Assembly: GCF_004570345.1 (NCBI RefSeq)
Contig: NZ_SPQM01000117.1
Coordinates: forward strand, 1 to 15,297
Length of the DNA stretch: 15,297 nt
Source: Blastococcus sp. CT_GayMR20
Lineage (GTDB): Bacteria > Actinomycetota > Actinomycetes > Mycobacteriales > Geodermatophilaceae
Direction: 5' to 3'
The position numbers and the translations under genes are program-made. Under the pieces are notes generated by a model. That model searched no databases. It was not told the DNA's origin and saw only the letters and a program-made list of their open reading frames with translations. Of the stretch, positions 1-7,024 are shown piece after piece. The stretch's first letter is position 1, and each line of letters opens with the position of its first letter.

Positions 1-144
1 ACCAGCGTGACGGTGCGCTACACGATCCGCGTGGGCGACCGCGTGTGCTGCGTCGTCCGCAACACCTACGTGGCGACCGACGCCGGCCGGGCGACCCCGT
101 GGCCCGACGACATCAAGGCCGTGCTCGAGACCGGCATCGGCTGA
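1..144 (+). CDS. 3' end of probable hot-dog fold thioesterase (partial)
   Basis: The open frame runs from the first base of the window to TGA at 142-144, giving the last 47 residues of a protein. The fragment has two beta-strand-like stretches (VTVRYTIRVGDRVCCVV and RNTYVATD) followed by an AGRATPWPDDIKAVLE tail. Alternating hydrophobic strands, then a Gly-Arg-x-x-Pro-hydrophobic-Pro segment and a short terminal helix, resemble the C-terminus of 4HBT/acyl-CoA thioesterase proteins. Those enzymes hydrolyse acyl-CoA thioesters in the cytoplasm. The catalytic part lies outside the window, so this call rests on fold-level resemblance only. It is convergent with the plsC-like gene 73 bp away. Any other hot-dog fold protein is an alternative. 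Confidence 0.5.
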   Translation, partial: TSVTVRYTIRVGDRVCCVVRNTYVATDAGRATPWPDDIKAVLETGIG

Positions 145-171
145 CCCTGCGGCAGCGGCGGCAGCCTCTCG

Positions 172-185
172 GTCGGGCGTCCGAC
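172..185. other. Short inverted repeat between convergent genes
   Basis: GTCGG and CCGAC arms flank a 4-nt GCGT loop in the 73-bp gap between the thioesterase stop and the plsC stop. There is no T-tract on either strand. It could be a weak bidirectional transcription end signal, but the stem is only 5 bp and such stems are common by chance in DNA this GC-rich. Confidence 0.2.
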
Positions 186-217
186 GTCGTCCCGGCGACG
201 AGGAGGGCCGGCGCGCC

Positions 218-862
218 TCACCAGCCGGCCTTCTCCTGGCCACTCAGCTCCGCGATCGCCTCCATGATCGTGTCGGTGACCTCCCGGCGGGCCCGGTTCT
301 TCCCCGCCTCGCCGCGGTGCTCGGGGAAGGTCAGCGGCTTCCCGAAGACGACCGAGCACCGGTGCGGCCGGGGCCAGCGGGCGCCGATCGGCTGGATGCG
401 GTCGGTCCCGATCACGCCGACCGGGACGACCGGGCAGTCCGCGGTCAGCGCCAGCCAGGCCACCCCGGTCTTCCCGCGCGCCAACCTGCCGTCGCGGGAG
501 CGGGTGCCCTCCGGGTACAGCCCGAAGCCGCCGCCGGCCTTCAGCACCGTCAGCGCCGTGTCCAGCGACGCCTGTGCGGCCCGGTGCGTCTCCCGCTCGA
601 CGGGCAGCGCGCCCAGCGCGGTGAACCACGTGCGGGTCAGCCACCCGCCGATACCGGTCCCCGTGAAGTACTCGGCCTTGGCCAGGTAGCCCACCCGGCG
701 CGGCGACATGAGCGGGATGATCATGCTGTCGATGAACGACAGGTGGTTGCTGGCGATGATGAACGGTCCGCTGACCGGCACGTTCTCCCGGCCGCTGACG
801 TGCGGGCGGAACAGGAGCAGGAACAGCGGTCGCAGGATGAACCGGGAGATGAGGTAGACCAC
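218..862 (-). CDS. plsC: 1-acyl-sn-glycerol-3-phosphate acyltransferase family (PlsC-like)
   Basis: This 214-residue protein belongs to the PlsC/LPLAT family, which transfers an acyl chain from acyl-CoA or acyl-ACP to lysophosphatidate at the inner membrane face during phospholipid synthesis. Visible motifs are the catalytic HX4D box (NHLSFID, H40 and D45), the EGTR glycerophosphate-binding box (YPEGTRSRDG, residues 117-125) and the later PVVPVGV strand (144-150). The N-terminus (residues 1-20) is hydrophobic and aromatic, as expected for a membrane-apposed helix. Length is typical. The start is GTG at 862, with a GAGGAGGGG ribosome-binding site about 9 nt upstream. It lies downstream of the PAS-ANTAR gene on the same strand with a 111-bp gap, so it probably has its own promoter. 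The exact acyl acceptor cannot be read from sequence. Confidence 0.9.
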   Translation of the reverse strand: MVYLISRFILRPLFLLLFRPHVSGRENVPVSGPFIIASNHLSFIDSMIIPLMSPRRVGYLAKAEYFTGTGIGGWLTRTWFTALGALPVERETHRAAQASLDTALTVLKAGGGFGLYPEGTRSRDGRLARGKTGVAWLALTADCPVVPVGVIGTDRIQPIGARWPRPHRCSVVFGKPLTFPEHRGEAGKNRARREVTDTIMEAIAELSGQEKAGW

Positions 863-935
863 GCCGCGCTTCCCCTCCTCGGGCTCGTCGGTGCACGCCC
901 GGGAAGTCCGTACGTGGCTCCGGGCATTGTCCCGA

Positions 936-953
936 ACGGCCGGGAGGGGCCGT
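936..953 (-). terminator. Possible weak hairpin after the PAS-ANTAR gene
   Basis: ACGGCC and GGCCGT arms (6 bp) flank a 6-nt loop in the gap between the PAS-ANTAR stop and the plsC start. On the minus strand the hairpin follows the PAS-ANTAR coding region by about 20 nt. No U-run follows, so it would be an atypical terminator or simply a structured leader for plsC. Confidence 0.25.
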
Positions 954-973
954 CACTCAGGCCCGCGACAGCC

Positions 974-1693
974 TCACCTCAGGGGCTGGGACGGCGGGCA
1001 CGCGTCGCGGATGATGGCCCGCACGTCGTCCGGTAGGCGGGCGTGCCCGGCCGCGGACTCCGTGATGACGGAGGCGACGTCGCGGACCTTCCGGTGGGTG
1101 TGGCTGGAGATGTGGGCCAGCAGGTCGAAGGCGACCTGGTCCCCGCACGTGGTGAGCAGCATGAGGATGCCCTTGGCCTGCTCGATCTGCGCCCGGCTGG
1201 CCATGGCGGCCCGCAGCTGGCCCACCTCGGCCTGCAGCGCCTCGGCCCGCGATCCCTCCGAGTCCGGGAGCCGGCACTCGGTCAGGTCCACGCAGACTCC
1301 GTCCACCGACATGACCGAGCCGGCCGGGTCGAGCTTCGGTTCCCCGGTGAGGACGACGGTCCGTTCGCACCCGTCCGTCCGGACGATGCGCGTCTCGAGA
1401 GCGAAGGGCCGGCCGGTGGCGCACGCGGCCGAGACGGCGGAGCGCACCCGGCCGCGGTCCTCGGCGCGCTGGTAGGCGAGATAGGCCTCCGTGTCCGGGG
1501 CGGACGAGCCGGGCGCCAGTCCGTACAGGAGGTACATCTCCGGCGACCACCACCAGGAGCCGGTCGCGGTGTCGTACCGGTACCGGGCCGCCGCCCGCGG
1601 CGGGATCGGGACGTCGCTGCCCGGCCGTGGCACGGGTGGGGCGGTGGCTGCGTCGTCCGTCGCCCGCTTCCGGGCAAGGGCCGGTGAGGACAT
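974..1693 (-). CDS. PAS and ANTAR domain RNA-binding regulator
   Basis: The protein has 239 residues. Residues 1-35 are low-complexity. Residues 38-138 form a PAS-like sensor (WWWSPEMYLLYGLAPG at 47-62, then ALETRIVRTDG and a strand ending VDGVCVDLTE at 130-139). A short coiled linker (150-167) leads to an ANTAR domain at about 155-211, with the family signature RAQIEQAKGILMLL...AF..L..ISSHTHRKVRDVA. ANTAR domains bind paired stem-loops in mRNA leaders and act as antiterminators. PAS-ANTAR proteins are common in actinobacteria, usually with unknown ligands. The ATG at 1693 is preferred over longer in-frame starts because a GGGGGAAGAG ribosome-binding site immediately precedes it and the upstream extension looks non-coding. 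No kinase domain is present. The target RNA is not identifiable here. Confidence 0.88.
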   Translation of the reverse strand: MSSPALARKRATDDAATAPPVPRPGSDVPIPPRAAARYRYDTATGSWWWSPEMYLLYGLAPGSSAPDTEAYLAYQRAEDRGRVRSAVSAACATGRPFALETRIVRTDGCERTVVLTGEPKLDPAGSVMSVDGVCVDLTECRLPDSEGSRAEALQAEVGQLRAAMASRAQIEQAKGILMLLTTCGDQVAFDLLAHISSHTHRKVRDVASVITESAAGHARLPDDVRAIIRDACPPSQPLR

Positions 1694-1814
1694 CTCTTCC
1701 CCCTCGTCGAAGGGTGCCGTCGCCGACAGGCGTTGCGAACCCGTGGTCTCGACGTCCGCTCGGCCCCCGGTCCTCACAGGCACCGGCCGCTCCGATGCGA
1801 GGACGGTACGACGC

Positions 1815-1833
1815 GCAGGCGCTGCCTGCAGGC
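1815..1833. repeat. Overlapping inverted repeats upstream of the PAS-ANTAR gene
   Basis: Three alternating copies of one hexamer occur: GCAGGC (1815-1820), GCCTGC (1824-1829) and GCAGGC (1828-1833). They form a 6-bp stem with a 3-nt loop and an overlapping perfect 10-bp palindrome. They lie in the 232-bp gap upstream of the PAS-ANTAR start, about 122 bp from it. Possible roles are a regulator-binding site or alternative leader hairpins. Function is inferred from position only. Confidence 0.35.
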
Positions 1834-1859
1834 CTCGTGCGCGGAATGGCCGGATTTGG

Positions 1860-1881
1860 GCATCGGTCAAACGGCCGATGC
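1860..1881. repeat. 7-bp inverted repeat downstream of the MocR-type gene
   Basis: GCATCGG and CCGATGC arms flank an 8-nt loop. The element sits about 45 bp past the MocR-type stop and about 170 bp before the PAS-ANTAR start. It lacks a following T-run on the minus strand, so it is not a canonical terminator. It could end transcription of the MocR-type gene or be an operator for the PAS-ANTAR promoter. Confidence 0.35.
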
Positions 1882-1925
1882 GCCGCCGCGTCGCCACGGT
1901 CGGTGGCCCGCCGAGCACGATCCGC

Positions 1926-3389
1926 TCAGACGACGGCGACCGATCGTGACGCGGTGCGGTTCCGTCCAGGGGAGGAGCGGAGCTCCGCCACGACCTCCTC
2001 GATCGTTGCGACGGCGGTGCGTAGCTCCCGCGGCGGCAGCGTGAAGGGCATGCGGAGCCGGTCGTCGAAGGCATGGCCGGTGCCGAAGGCGTCGCCCTCG
2101 GCGAGCAGGAGCCCCCGGGGTGCCGCCGCGGCCGCCACGGCCGACGAGCCGAGGTCGTCCGGGAGCCGGCACCACAGCGACAGGCCGCCTGCGGGCAGCA
2201 GCGCCGACCAGTCCGGCAGGCGCGTGGCGATCTCTCCCATCAGCACGTCGCGGCGTTCGCGCAACTGCGCCCGGCGGCGCTCGAGCACCGTGTCGAGCCG
2301 GCGCACGAGCACGGTGGCGGCGAGCTGGTCGAGCAGGCCGACGGAGAGCTGGCGGCGGACGAGCGCGGCGCCCAGCTGTGCGGCGAGCGTCGGTTCGGTC
2401 CGCAGCCAGCCGACGCGCAGCCCGCCCCACACCGCCTTCGACAGCCCGCCGATCGTGATGGTCGCGGCGTCGGGGAGACCCGCGGCGTAGGGCGGCAGAG
2501 GGTCGCCGTCCAGGTGCAGCTCGGCGGCCACCTCGTCGACGACGGTGAGCACCCCCTGCTGCCACAGCGTCGCGGCCAGCCGCCGGCGCCCGGCGGCCGA
2601 CAGGCGGGCGCCGGTCGGGTTGGAGAAGTCGGGCATCACGAAGGCGAGCCGCGGACTGCTCTGCCGCGCCGCGACGTGGGCGCCCCGCACCACGGCGTCG
2701 GGGTCGGCCGCGTCGACCGGGACGGGGATGCAGCGTCCACCGGCGGCGCCGGCCATCGAGAGGACGCCGGGATACGTCGGGTGCTCGACGAGCACCCGGT
2801 CGCCCGGCTGCAGCAGCGTCTCGAACACGACGGCGGTGGCGTCGCCCACGCCGACGGTGACCACGATCTGGTCGGGCCCGGTGGGGAGGCCCCGGGCGGT
2901 GAACCTGTCGGCGACGGCCGACCGGAGGGCGAGCAGGCCCGTCGGGGCGTAGCCGTGTCCGCCGAGGTGGCCGGGCAGCTCGGCGAGCGCCTGCTCGTAG
3001 GCGGGCAGCAGCTCCGGGGCCGCCTCGGGCGCGGCGTGCGCCAGGTCGAGCAGACCCGGCTCGGTGGTCGGCGGTCCCCAGGTCGACCCCCCGGCCGGCA
3101 GTTCGGCGACCGTGCCCGCGCCGTGCCGGGTGCGCGCGAAGCCCTGGTCGCGGAGCACGCGGTAGGCCGAGGCGACCGTGACCCGGCTGACGTCGAGTTC
3201 TCCGGAGAGCTCGCGCTCGGCCGGGAGCCGGCTGCCGGCGGGCAGGGAGCCCGATGTGATCAGGTCGCGGATGCGCCGGGCGAGACCGGCGTAGCGGGGG
3301 CCGGGCAGCGCGTCGACCGGCCCCAGGAGACGCGCCAGCTCGCGCGGCGAAGTGGACTGCTCGGCGAGCGGTGGCATGCGGGCCACCAT
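1926..3389 (-). CDS. MocR-type regulator: GntR winged helix fused to PLP aminotransferase-like domain
   Basis: The protein has 487 residues from ATG at 3389. An N-terminal GntR winged helix (about 31-97) contains LPAERELSGELDVSRVTVASAYRVLRDQG, followed by a short linker and a fold-type I aminotransferase-like domain. PLP-site features visible are SNPTG (256-260), VVDE (283-286) and the Schiff-base lysine in GGLSKAVWGGLRVGW (K318). MocR proteins use PLP or amino-acid/amine ligands to control nearby transport or metabolic genes and often regulate a divergent neighbour. Here the divergent neighbour is only a small membrane ORF, so no substrate can be assigned. The frame extends to a TTG at 3413, and a third start (ATG, 3377) is possible. 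No start has a convincing ribosome-binding site. Confidence 0.88.
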   Translation of the reverse strand: MVARMPPLAEQSTSPRELARLLGPVDALPGPRYAGLARRIRDLITSGSLPAGSRLPAERELSGELDVSRVTVASAYRVLRDQGFARTRHGAGTVAELPAGGSTWGPPTTEPGLLDLAHAAPEAAPELLPAYEQALAELPGHLGGHGYAPTGLLALRSAVADRFTARGLPTGPDQIVVTVGVGDATAVVFETLLQPGDRVLVEHPTYPGVLSMAGAAGGRCIPVPVDAADPDAVVRGAHVAARQSSPRLAFVMPDFSNPTGARLSAAGRRRLAATLWQQGVLTVVDEVAAELHLDGDPLPPYAAGLPDAATITIGGLSKAVWGGLRVGWLRTEPTLAAQLGAALVRRQLSVGLLDQLAATVLVRRLDTVLERRRAQLRERRDVLMGEIATRLPDWSALLPAGGLSLWCRLPDDLGSSAVAAAAAPRGLLLAEGDAFGTGHAFDDRLRMPFTLPPRELRTAVATIEEVVAELRSSPGRNRTASRSVAVV

Positions 3390-3392
3390 GCC

Positions 3393-3427
3393 GGATTGGC
3401 CTGCTTCCAGCAAGGCGGGATGGTGCC
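3393..3427. promoter_or_regulatory. Imperfect direct repeat at the MocR divergent region
   Basis: GGATTGGCC (3393-3401) and GGATGGTGCC (3418-3427) are imperfect direct repeats, 25 bp from start to start. They span the region between the MocR-type start and the divergent small membrane ORF. MocR regulators commonly bind direct repeats in such regions, so this is a candidate operator. It is weak evidence, since the match is inexact. Confidence 0.25.
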
Positions 3428-3437
3428 ACCGTGAGGC

Positions 3438-3725
3438 ATGACCTCAGGTGGCGCGCTCCTCGTCCTGTTCCTGCTGTTCCTGGCCTACGTCGCCGTGACC
3501 ACCGTCGTGGTCGCCGTGCGCGGCGGCCGGGGCCCGGCCGACCCGCCGGCGAGTCACCTGCGGGTCGATCCCGCCGGCTTCCCGGTGCGCACCGGGCGGG
3601 CTGCGACGGCGGCCGCCGCCGTGAGCCGGACCGCCCGGGAGAGCCGGACCTCGCGACCGATGTCGCGCACGGCCGGCGGGGGGCCGTCACCCAGCATCGG
3701 CCGGGCCACGATCCGGGTGCCGTAG
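3438..3725 (+). CDS. Small membrane protein of unknown function
   Basis: This ORF encodes 95 residues. Residues 4-28 form one convincing transmembrane helix (GALLVLFLLFLAYVAVTTVVVAV), followed by a positively charged, Ser/Thr/Arg/Pro-rich tail with no recognised domain. Third-position GC is high throughout. However, the second half overlaps an opposite-strand ORF whose wobble positions coincide with this one, so composition cannot separate the two. It starts 48 bp from the MocR-type ATG and diverges from it, which suggests shared control. No clear ribosome-binding site precedes the ATG. The N-terminal helix is the best reason to believe it. The real protein could be shorter if a sequencing error or another frame is involved. 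Confidence 0.45.
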   Translation: MTSGGALLVLFLLFLAYVAVTTVVVAVRGGRGPADPPASHLRVDPAGFPVRTGRAATAAAAVSRTARESRTSRPMSRTAGGGPSPSIGRATIRVP

Positions 3726-3808
3726 ACGGTGCGGCCGCCGAGCCGCACGCCGAGGCCGCCGGCCGCCGGGCCCGCGTGCGGCCGCGATCGGGGCGTCCAC
3801 CGGGGCAT
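3554..3808 (-). CDS. Possible small hypothetical protein, antisense to the small membrane ORF
   Basis: This 84-residue ORF starts at ATG 3808, and its central part has a balanced protein-like composition (GGRTVYGTRIVARPMLGD, then VRDIGREVRLSRAVRL). It overlaps the last 172 bp of the plus-strand small membrane ORF. It would be transcribed divergently from def, with only about 44 bp between the starts. No domain is recognised. Either this is a real short protein and the plus-strand tail is shadow, or the reverse, or both are translated as a convergent overlap. Confidence is low. Confidence 0.3.
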   Translation of the reverse strand: MPRWTPRSRPHAGPAAGGLGVRLGGRTVYGTRIVARPMLGDGPPPAVRDIGREVRLSRAVRLTAAAAVAARPVRTGKPAGSTRR

Positions 3809-3838
3809 CTCGCCAACCGCCGACCGGGGTGCCGTCCC

Positions 3839-3844
3839 TAGGAT
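3839..3844 (+). promoter_or_regulatory. -10 element of a leaderless-type promoter for def
   Basis: TAGGAT fits the actinobacterial TANNNT -10 consensus and lies 8 nt before the ATG at 3853. Transcription would therefore begin at or next to the start codon. No ribosome-binding site is present, consistent with a leaderless message. No clear -35 box is seen. Confidence 0.5.
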
Positions 3845-3852
3845 CGGTCGTC

Positions 3853-4410
3853 ATGCGCCTGCCCGGCCGTTACGACGGCGTCGCCCGGCCGATCGTCACC
3901 TACGGCAGCAACCCGGTCCTGCACCGGTCGTGCGCGCCCGTCACCGTGTTCGACGAGGGCCTGCGCCGCCTCCTCCTCGACATGTTCGCGAGCATGGCCG
4001 AGGCCGACGGGGTGGGGCTCGCGGCCAACCAGATCGGCGTCGACGCCCGGATCTTCGTCATCGACTGCCCGGACGCCGAGGGGGAGGACGTCGTCGGTTA
4101 CGTCATCAACCCGACTCTGACGATCCCCGGGCCCGTGGGGGACGAACCGCCCGACGAGGTCACCGAGGAGGGCTGCCTGTCGGTGCCCGGCCCCTACGCC
4201 GAGTTGCCGCGGGCATTCCGGGCGCGGGTGGACGGCGTCGACCTGAAGGGCGATCCGGTGACGATCGAGGCCACCGGCATGGCCGCCCGCTGCCTCCAGC
4301 ACGAGGTGGACCACCTCAACGGGATGGTCTACGTGGACCTGCTGCCGGAGGACCAGCGCGAGCAGTTGCTGGCCGAGGCGGCGGGCCCGGGGGGCGATCT
4401 CCCGGCGTGA
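3853..4410 (+). CDS. def: Peptide deformylase
   Basis: This 185-residue enzyme removes the N-formyl group from nascent polypeptides at the ribosome. All three family motifs are intact: GVGLAANQ (53-60), EGCLS (106-110, metal ligand C108) and QHEVDH (149-154, metal ligands H150 and H154, catalytic E151). Length is normal for an actinobacterial form. The start at 3853 gives a leaderless context behind TAGGAT and the usual N-terminus (MRLPGRYDG). An upstream in-frame ATG at 3829 would overlap that promoter and is less likely. The stop overlaps the start of the HAD phosphatase gene by 4 nt, indicating translational coupling. Confidence 0.96.
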   Translation: MRLPGRYDGVARPIVTYGSNPVLHRSCAPVTVFDEGLRRLLLDMFASMAEADGVGLAANQIGVDARIFVIDCPDAEGEDVVGYVINPTLTIPGPVGDEPPDEVTEEGCLSVPGPYAELPRAFRARVDGVDLKGDPVTIEATGMAARCLQHEVDHLNGMVYVDLLPEDQREQLLAEAAGPGGDLPA

Positions 4411-5057
4411 CGCAGCTGGTCCTGTTCGACCTCGACGGCACGCTGGTCGACTCCTCGCCCGGGATCTCCGCCTCCGTCCGCTCCGCCGCTGCGGAACTGG
4501 GCCTCCCCGAGCCGACGTCGGAACAGCTGCGCGGCATGGTCGGCCCGCCGCTGCAGGACGGGTTCGTCCTCGTCCTCGGCGTCCCGGTCGCGGACGTCCC
4601 GCGCGCGGTGGCTGCCTACCGTGCGCACTACACGGCCGGTGCGCTGCTCGACGTCACCGTCCATGCGGGGATCCCGGAGCTGCTCACGGCGCTCCTGGAG
4701 GACGGCGCGACGCTCGCCGTCGCCACGAGCAAGCCGGAGACCTTCGCCGTCCGGGTGCTCGAGCACACCGGACTGCTGCCTGCGTTCGCGAGCGTCCACG
4801 GGGCCACCCTCGACGGCGCCGTCCGGCACAAGGACCAGGTGGTGGCCGCGGCGCTGGCCGCGCATCCCGACGGTCGTGATCCCGTCCTGGTCGGCGACCG
4901 CGAGCACGACGTCCTGGGGGCCGCGGCGCACGGACTGCCGTGCATCGGCGCCGGCTGGGGGCCGGCCGAGGACGGCGAACTGGCGCGGGCGGGGGCGGCG
5001 GCGATCGCTGCCACTCCCGCGGAGGTGCTGGGCCTGCTGGCCGCCGTTCGGCGCTGA
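4407..5057 (+). CDS. HAD-superfamily hydrolase, phosphoglycolate-phosphatase-like
   Basis: This 216-residue protein has the complete HAD core: motif I DLDGT (8-12, nucleophile D8 and acid D10), motif II in VATSKPE (around T107/S108), motif III K142 and motif IV GDREHD (163-168). A helical C1 cap occupies about residues 18-85, as in the PGP/PpaX/5'-nucleotidase-like group. The likely reaction is dephosphorylation of a small phosphometabolite, and the substrate is not deducible. It starts with GTG at 4407 inside the def stop (GTGA overlap), so it is co-translated with peptide deformylase. Phosphoglycolate phosphatase (gph) is the closest label, but family-level assignment is safer. Confidence 0.88.
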   Translation: MTQLVLFDLDGTLVDSSPGISASVRSAAAELGLPEPTSEQLRGMVGPPLQDGFVLVLGVPVADVPRAVAAYRAHYTAGALLDVTVHAGIPELLTALLEDGATLAVATSKPETFAVRVLEHTGLLPAFASVHGATLDGAVRHKDQVVAAALAAHPDGRDPVLVGDREHDVLGAAAHGLPCIGAGWGPAEDGELARAGAAAIAATPAEVLGLLAAVRR

Positions 5058-5095
5058 TGTGTGACCCGAATGCGTTGTGGGGCATGGAACCGTGC

Positions 5096-5713
5096 ATGAC
5101 CGAACCGACGCCGCTCCGCGCCCTCGCCCTCGTCTGCAGCCTGAAGCCCTCGCCGGCGCCCTCCAGCAGTGAGCTGATGGCGCGCCAGATCCTCGAGGAG
5201 CTCGCGAAGCACGGCGGGAACGGGGACGTCGTCCGCGTCGTGGACCACGACGTCAAGCCCGGGGTCGAGATCGACATGGGCGAGGGTGATGCCTGGCCGG
5301 CGATCCGCGAGCAGCTGATGGCCGCCGACATCCTGATCGTCGCCACGCCCACCTGGGTCGGGCACATGAGCAGCGTCGCCCAGCGCGTGCTGGAGCGGCT
5401 GGACGGCGAGCTGTCGGAGACCGACGACTCAGGCCGACCGCTCGTCACGGGCAAGGTCGCGGTGACCGCCGTCGTCGGCAACGAGGACGGCGCGCACAAG
5501 ATCACTGCCGATCTGATGCAGGGGCTCAACGACATCGGGTTCACGATCCCGGCCCAGGGCGGCACCTACTGGAACGACGAGGCGATGGGCGGCCGCGACT
5601 ACCTCGACCTCGACGAGACCCCCGAGGCGGTGGCCTCGACGACCGCCACCCTCGCGGAGAACGCCGCGCACCTCGCGCGGGCGCTCAAGGCGACCCCCTA
5701 CCCGTCGAGCTGA
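5096..5713 (+). CDS. Flavodoxin-fold NAD(P)H-dependent oxidoreductase
   Basis: The protein has 205 residues. The first strand and phosphate loop (ALALVCSLKPSPAPSSSE, 10-26) and the later ADILIVATPTWVGHMSSVAQRVLERLDG segment (77-104) match the flavodoxin / NADPH-dependent FMN reductase fold. The isoalloxazine-contacting TPTW loop is at 84-87, and GGTYWND (155-161) follows. It probably binds FMN and reduces a quinone, flavin or similar acceptor in the cytoplasm. Three in-frame ATGs exist (5057, 5084, 5096). The last gives the most natural N-terminus, but none has a strong ribosome-binding site. The ATG at 5057 overlaps the HAD stop by one base, so a translationally coupled longer form (218 residues) is possible. 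It probably belongs to the def-HAD transcript. Confidence 0.85.
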   Translation: MTEPTPLRALALVCSLKPSPAPSSSELMARQILEELAKHGGNGDVVRVVDHDVKPGVEIDMGEGDAWPAIREQLMAADILIVATPTWVGHMSSVAQRVLERLDGELSETDDSGRPLVTGKVAVTAVVGNEDGAHKITADLMQGLNDIGFTIPAQGGTYWNDEAMGGRDYLDLDETPEAVASTTATLAENAAHLARALKATPYPSS

Positions 5714-5720
5714 CCGCCGC

Positions 5721-6983
5721 TCAGGCGGCTCTGACGGGCGTGGTGACCTCCGGATCGACACCGGGGCGGTGGGGGGCCGGCTGGGCGATCGGCCTCCGGC
5801 GGGACCGGACCAGTGCAACGACGGCCAGCAGTGCCAGCACCATCACGGCGACGCTGTAGACCTCGGTCGTCCGGGTCAGCCCGAAGGAACCGGCAGCGAT
5901 CCCGGCGGCGATCGCGGGCACGCTGAACGCCAGGTAGCCCACGACGAAGATGCTGGCCAGCAGGCCGGCCCGGTGGCCGGGTGCGACGCCGGCGGTGATC
6001 AGCGCGACGGCGCCGAGGAACCCGGCACCGAACCCGAAGCCGGTCATGACGCCGGCCGCGAACAGCAGCACCAGCGACCCGGCCTGGACGGCGGCCACGG
6101 TGCCGGCCATCCCGACGGTGAAGGACAGGCCGCCGACGAGCAGGGCGCGGTCGGGCGCCGAGGTGCGCACGGCGAGCGAGCCGACGACCCCGGTGCCCTG
6201 CATCCCGAGGATGAGCAGGCCCCCGACCAGATGGTTGTCGATGCCGAACACGTCGGCCACCAGCGACGGTCCGAGCGAGAGGTAGAGCCCGCCGACCGCC
6301 CAGCAGGCGATCAGGAGGGGGAGTGTGACGATGAAGGCGCGGCGGTTCGCGGGTGGCACGTGCACCTGGGGCCGCAGGGACGCCAGCGCCCCGGGCAGCC
6401 GCGGCGAGCTCTCGGGCACCAGGTAGGTGCCGACCGCGGCCAGGAGGAACACCCCGGTCAGGACGCCGAACACCCAGTCCGTGGGCGAGGGCACGAACTG
6501 GACCAGGAGGCCGGCGCCGACCGCGCCGATCGAGAGCCCGAGGCCTGGCGACGCGCTGTTGATGAAGGCACCCAGCGGCCGGTCGCGGTGCTGCAGGTCG
6601 AGCAGCGCCGCCCCGAGCGCGCTGGTCAGCGCACCGGTCGCCAGGCCCTGGACGACCCGCGCGGCCAGCAGCCAGCCGACGCCGTCCGCGAACAGGAACA
6701 GCGCCATGGACGCCGCCTCGAGCACGAATGCCGCGATGAGGACCGGTCGCCGTCCGACGTGGTCGGAGAGCCCGCCGACGACGAGCAGCGAGGCCAGCAG
6801 GGCGAAGGCGTAGATCCCGAAGACCGCCGTCAGGACGCCGGAACTGAACCCGAATTCCTCCTGGTACACGCGGTACAGGGGAGAGGGGACGCCCGAAGCC
6901 GCCAGCATGAGGACCAGGAACACGGCGACCGACCAGAAGGCGGCGGTCGTCGAGAGGCGGCGGGACGGCACGGCAACGGACAA
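5721..6983 (-). CDS. Major facilitator superfamily transporter
   Basis: This 420-residue polytopic membrane protein has about 12 predicted helices. The MFS motif A between helices 2 and 3 is present (GGLSDHVGRRPVLI), together with a motif-C-like Gly-rich helix 5 (INSASPGLGLSIGAVGAGLL), typical of drug/proton antiporters. A proton-driven efflux role is inferred, with the substrate unknown. The Arg/Pro-rich C-terminal tail (from about residue 394) is cytoplasmic. The start is TTG at 6983 with an AGGCG-like site upstream. A GTG four codons further in is an alternative. It converges on the oxidoreductase gene with a 7-bp gap. Immediately upstream lies the remnant of an FMN-dependent dehydrogenase, so its original regulatory region may have been lost or rebuilt. 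Confidence 0.9.
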   Translation of the reverse strand: MSVAVPSRRLSTTAAFWSVAVFLVLMLAASGVPSPLYRVYQEEFGFSSGVLTAVFGIYAFALLASLLVVGGLSDHVGRRPVLIAAFVLEAASMALFLFADGVGWLLAARVVQGLATGALTSALGAALLDLQHRDRPLGAFINSASPGLGLSIGAVGAGLLVQFVPSPTDWVFGVLTGVFLLAAVGTYLVPESSPRLPGALASLRPQVHVPPANRRAFIVTLPLLIACWAVGGLYLSLGPSLVADVFGIDNHLVGGLLILGMQGTGVVGSLAVRTSAPDRALLVGGLSFTVGMAGTVAAVQAGSLVLLFAAGVMTGFGFGAGFLGAVALITAGVAPGHRAGLLASIFVVGYLAFSVPAIAAGIAAGSFGLTRTTEVYSVAVMVLALLAVVALVRSRRRPIAQPAPHRPGVDPEVTTPVRAA

Positions 6984-7024
6984 GCGATGCGCCTGCCGGG
7001 TGATTCCCCGTTGTCGGCGTGTCG

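Noticed and set aside
1867..3816. 649-codon minus-strand open frame over the MocR-type gene
   Set aside because: Its product is dominated by Arg, Pro and Ala with no recognisable domain. It is the out-of-frame shadow of the well-supported MocR gene in high-GC DNA.
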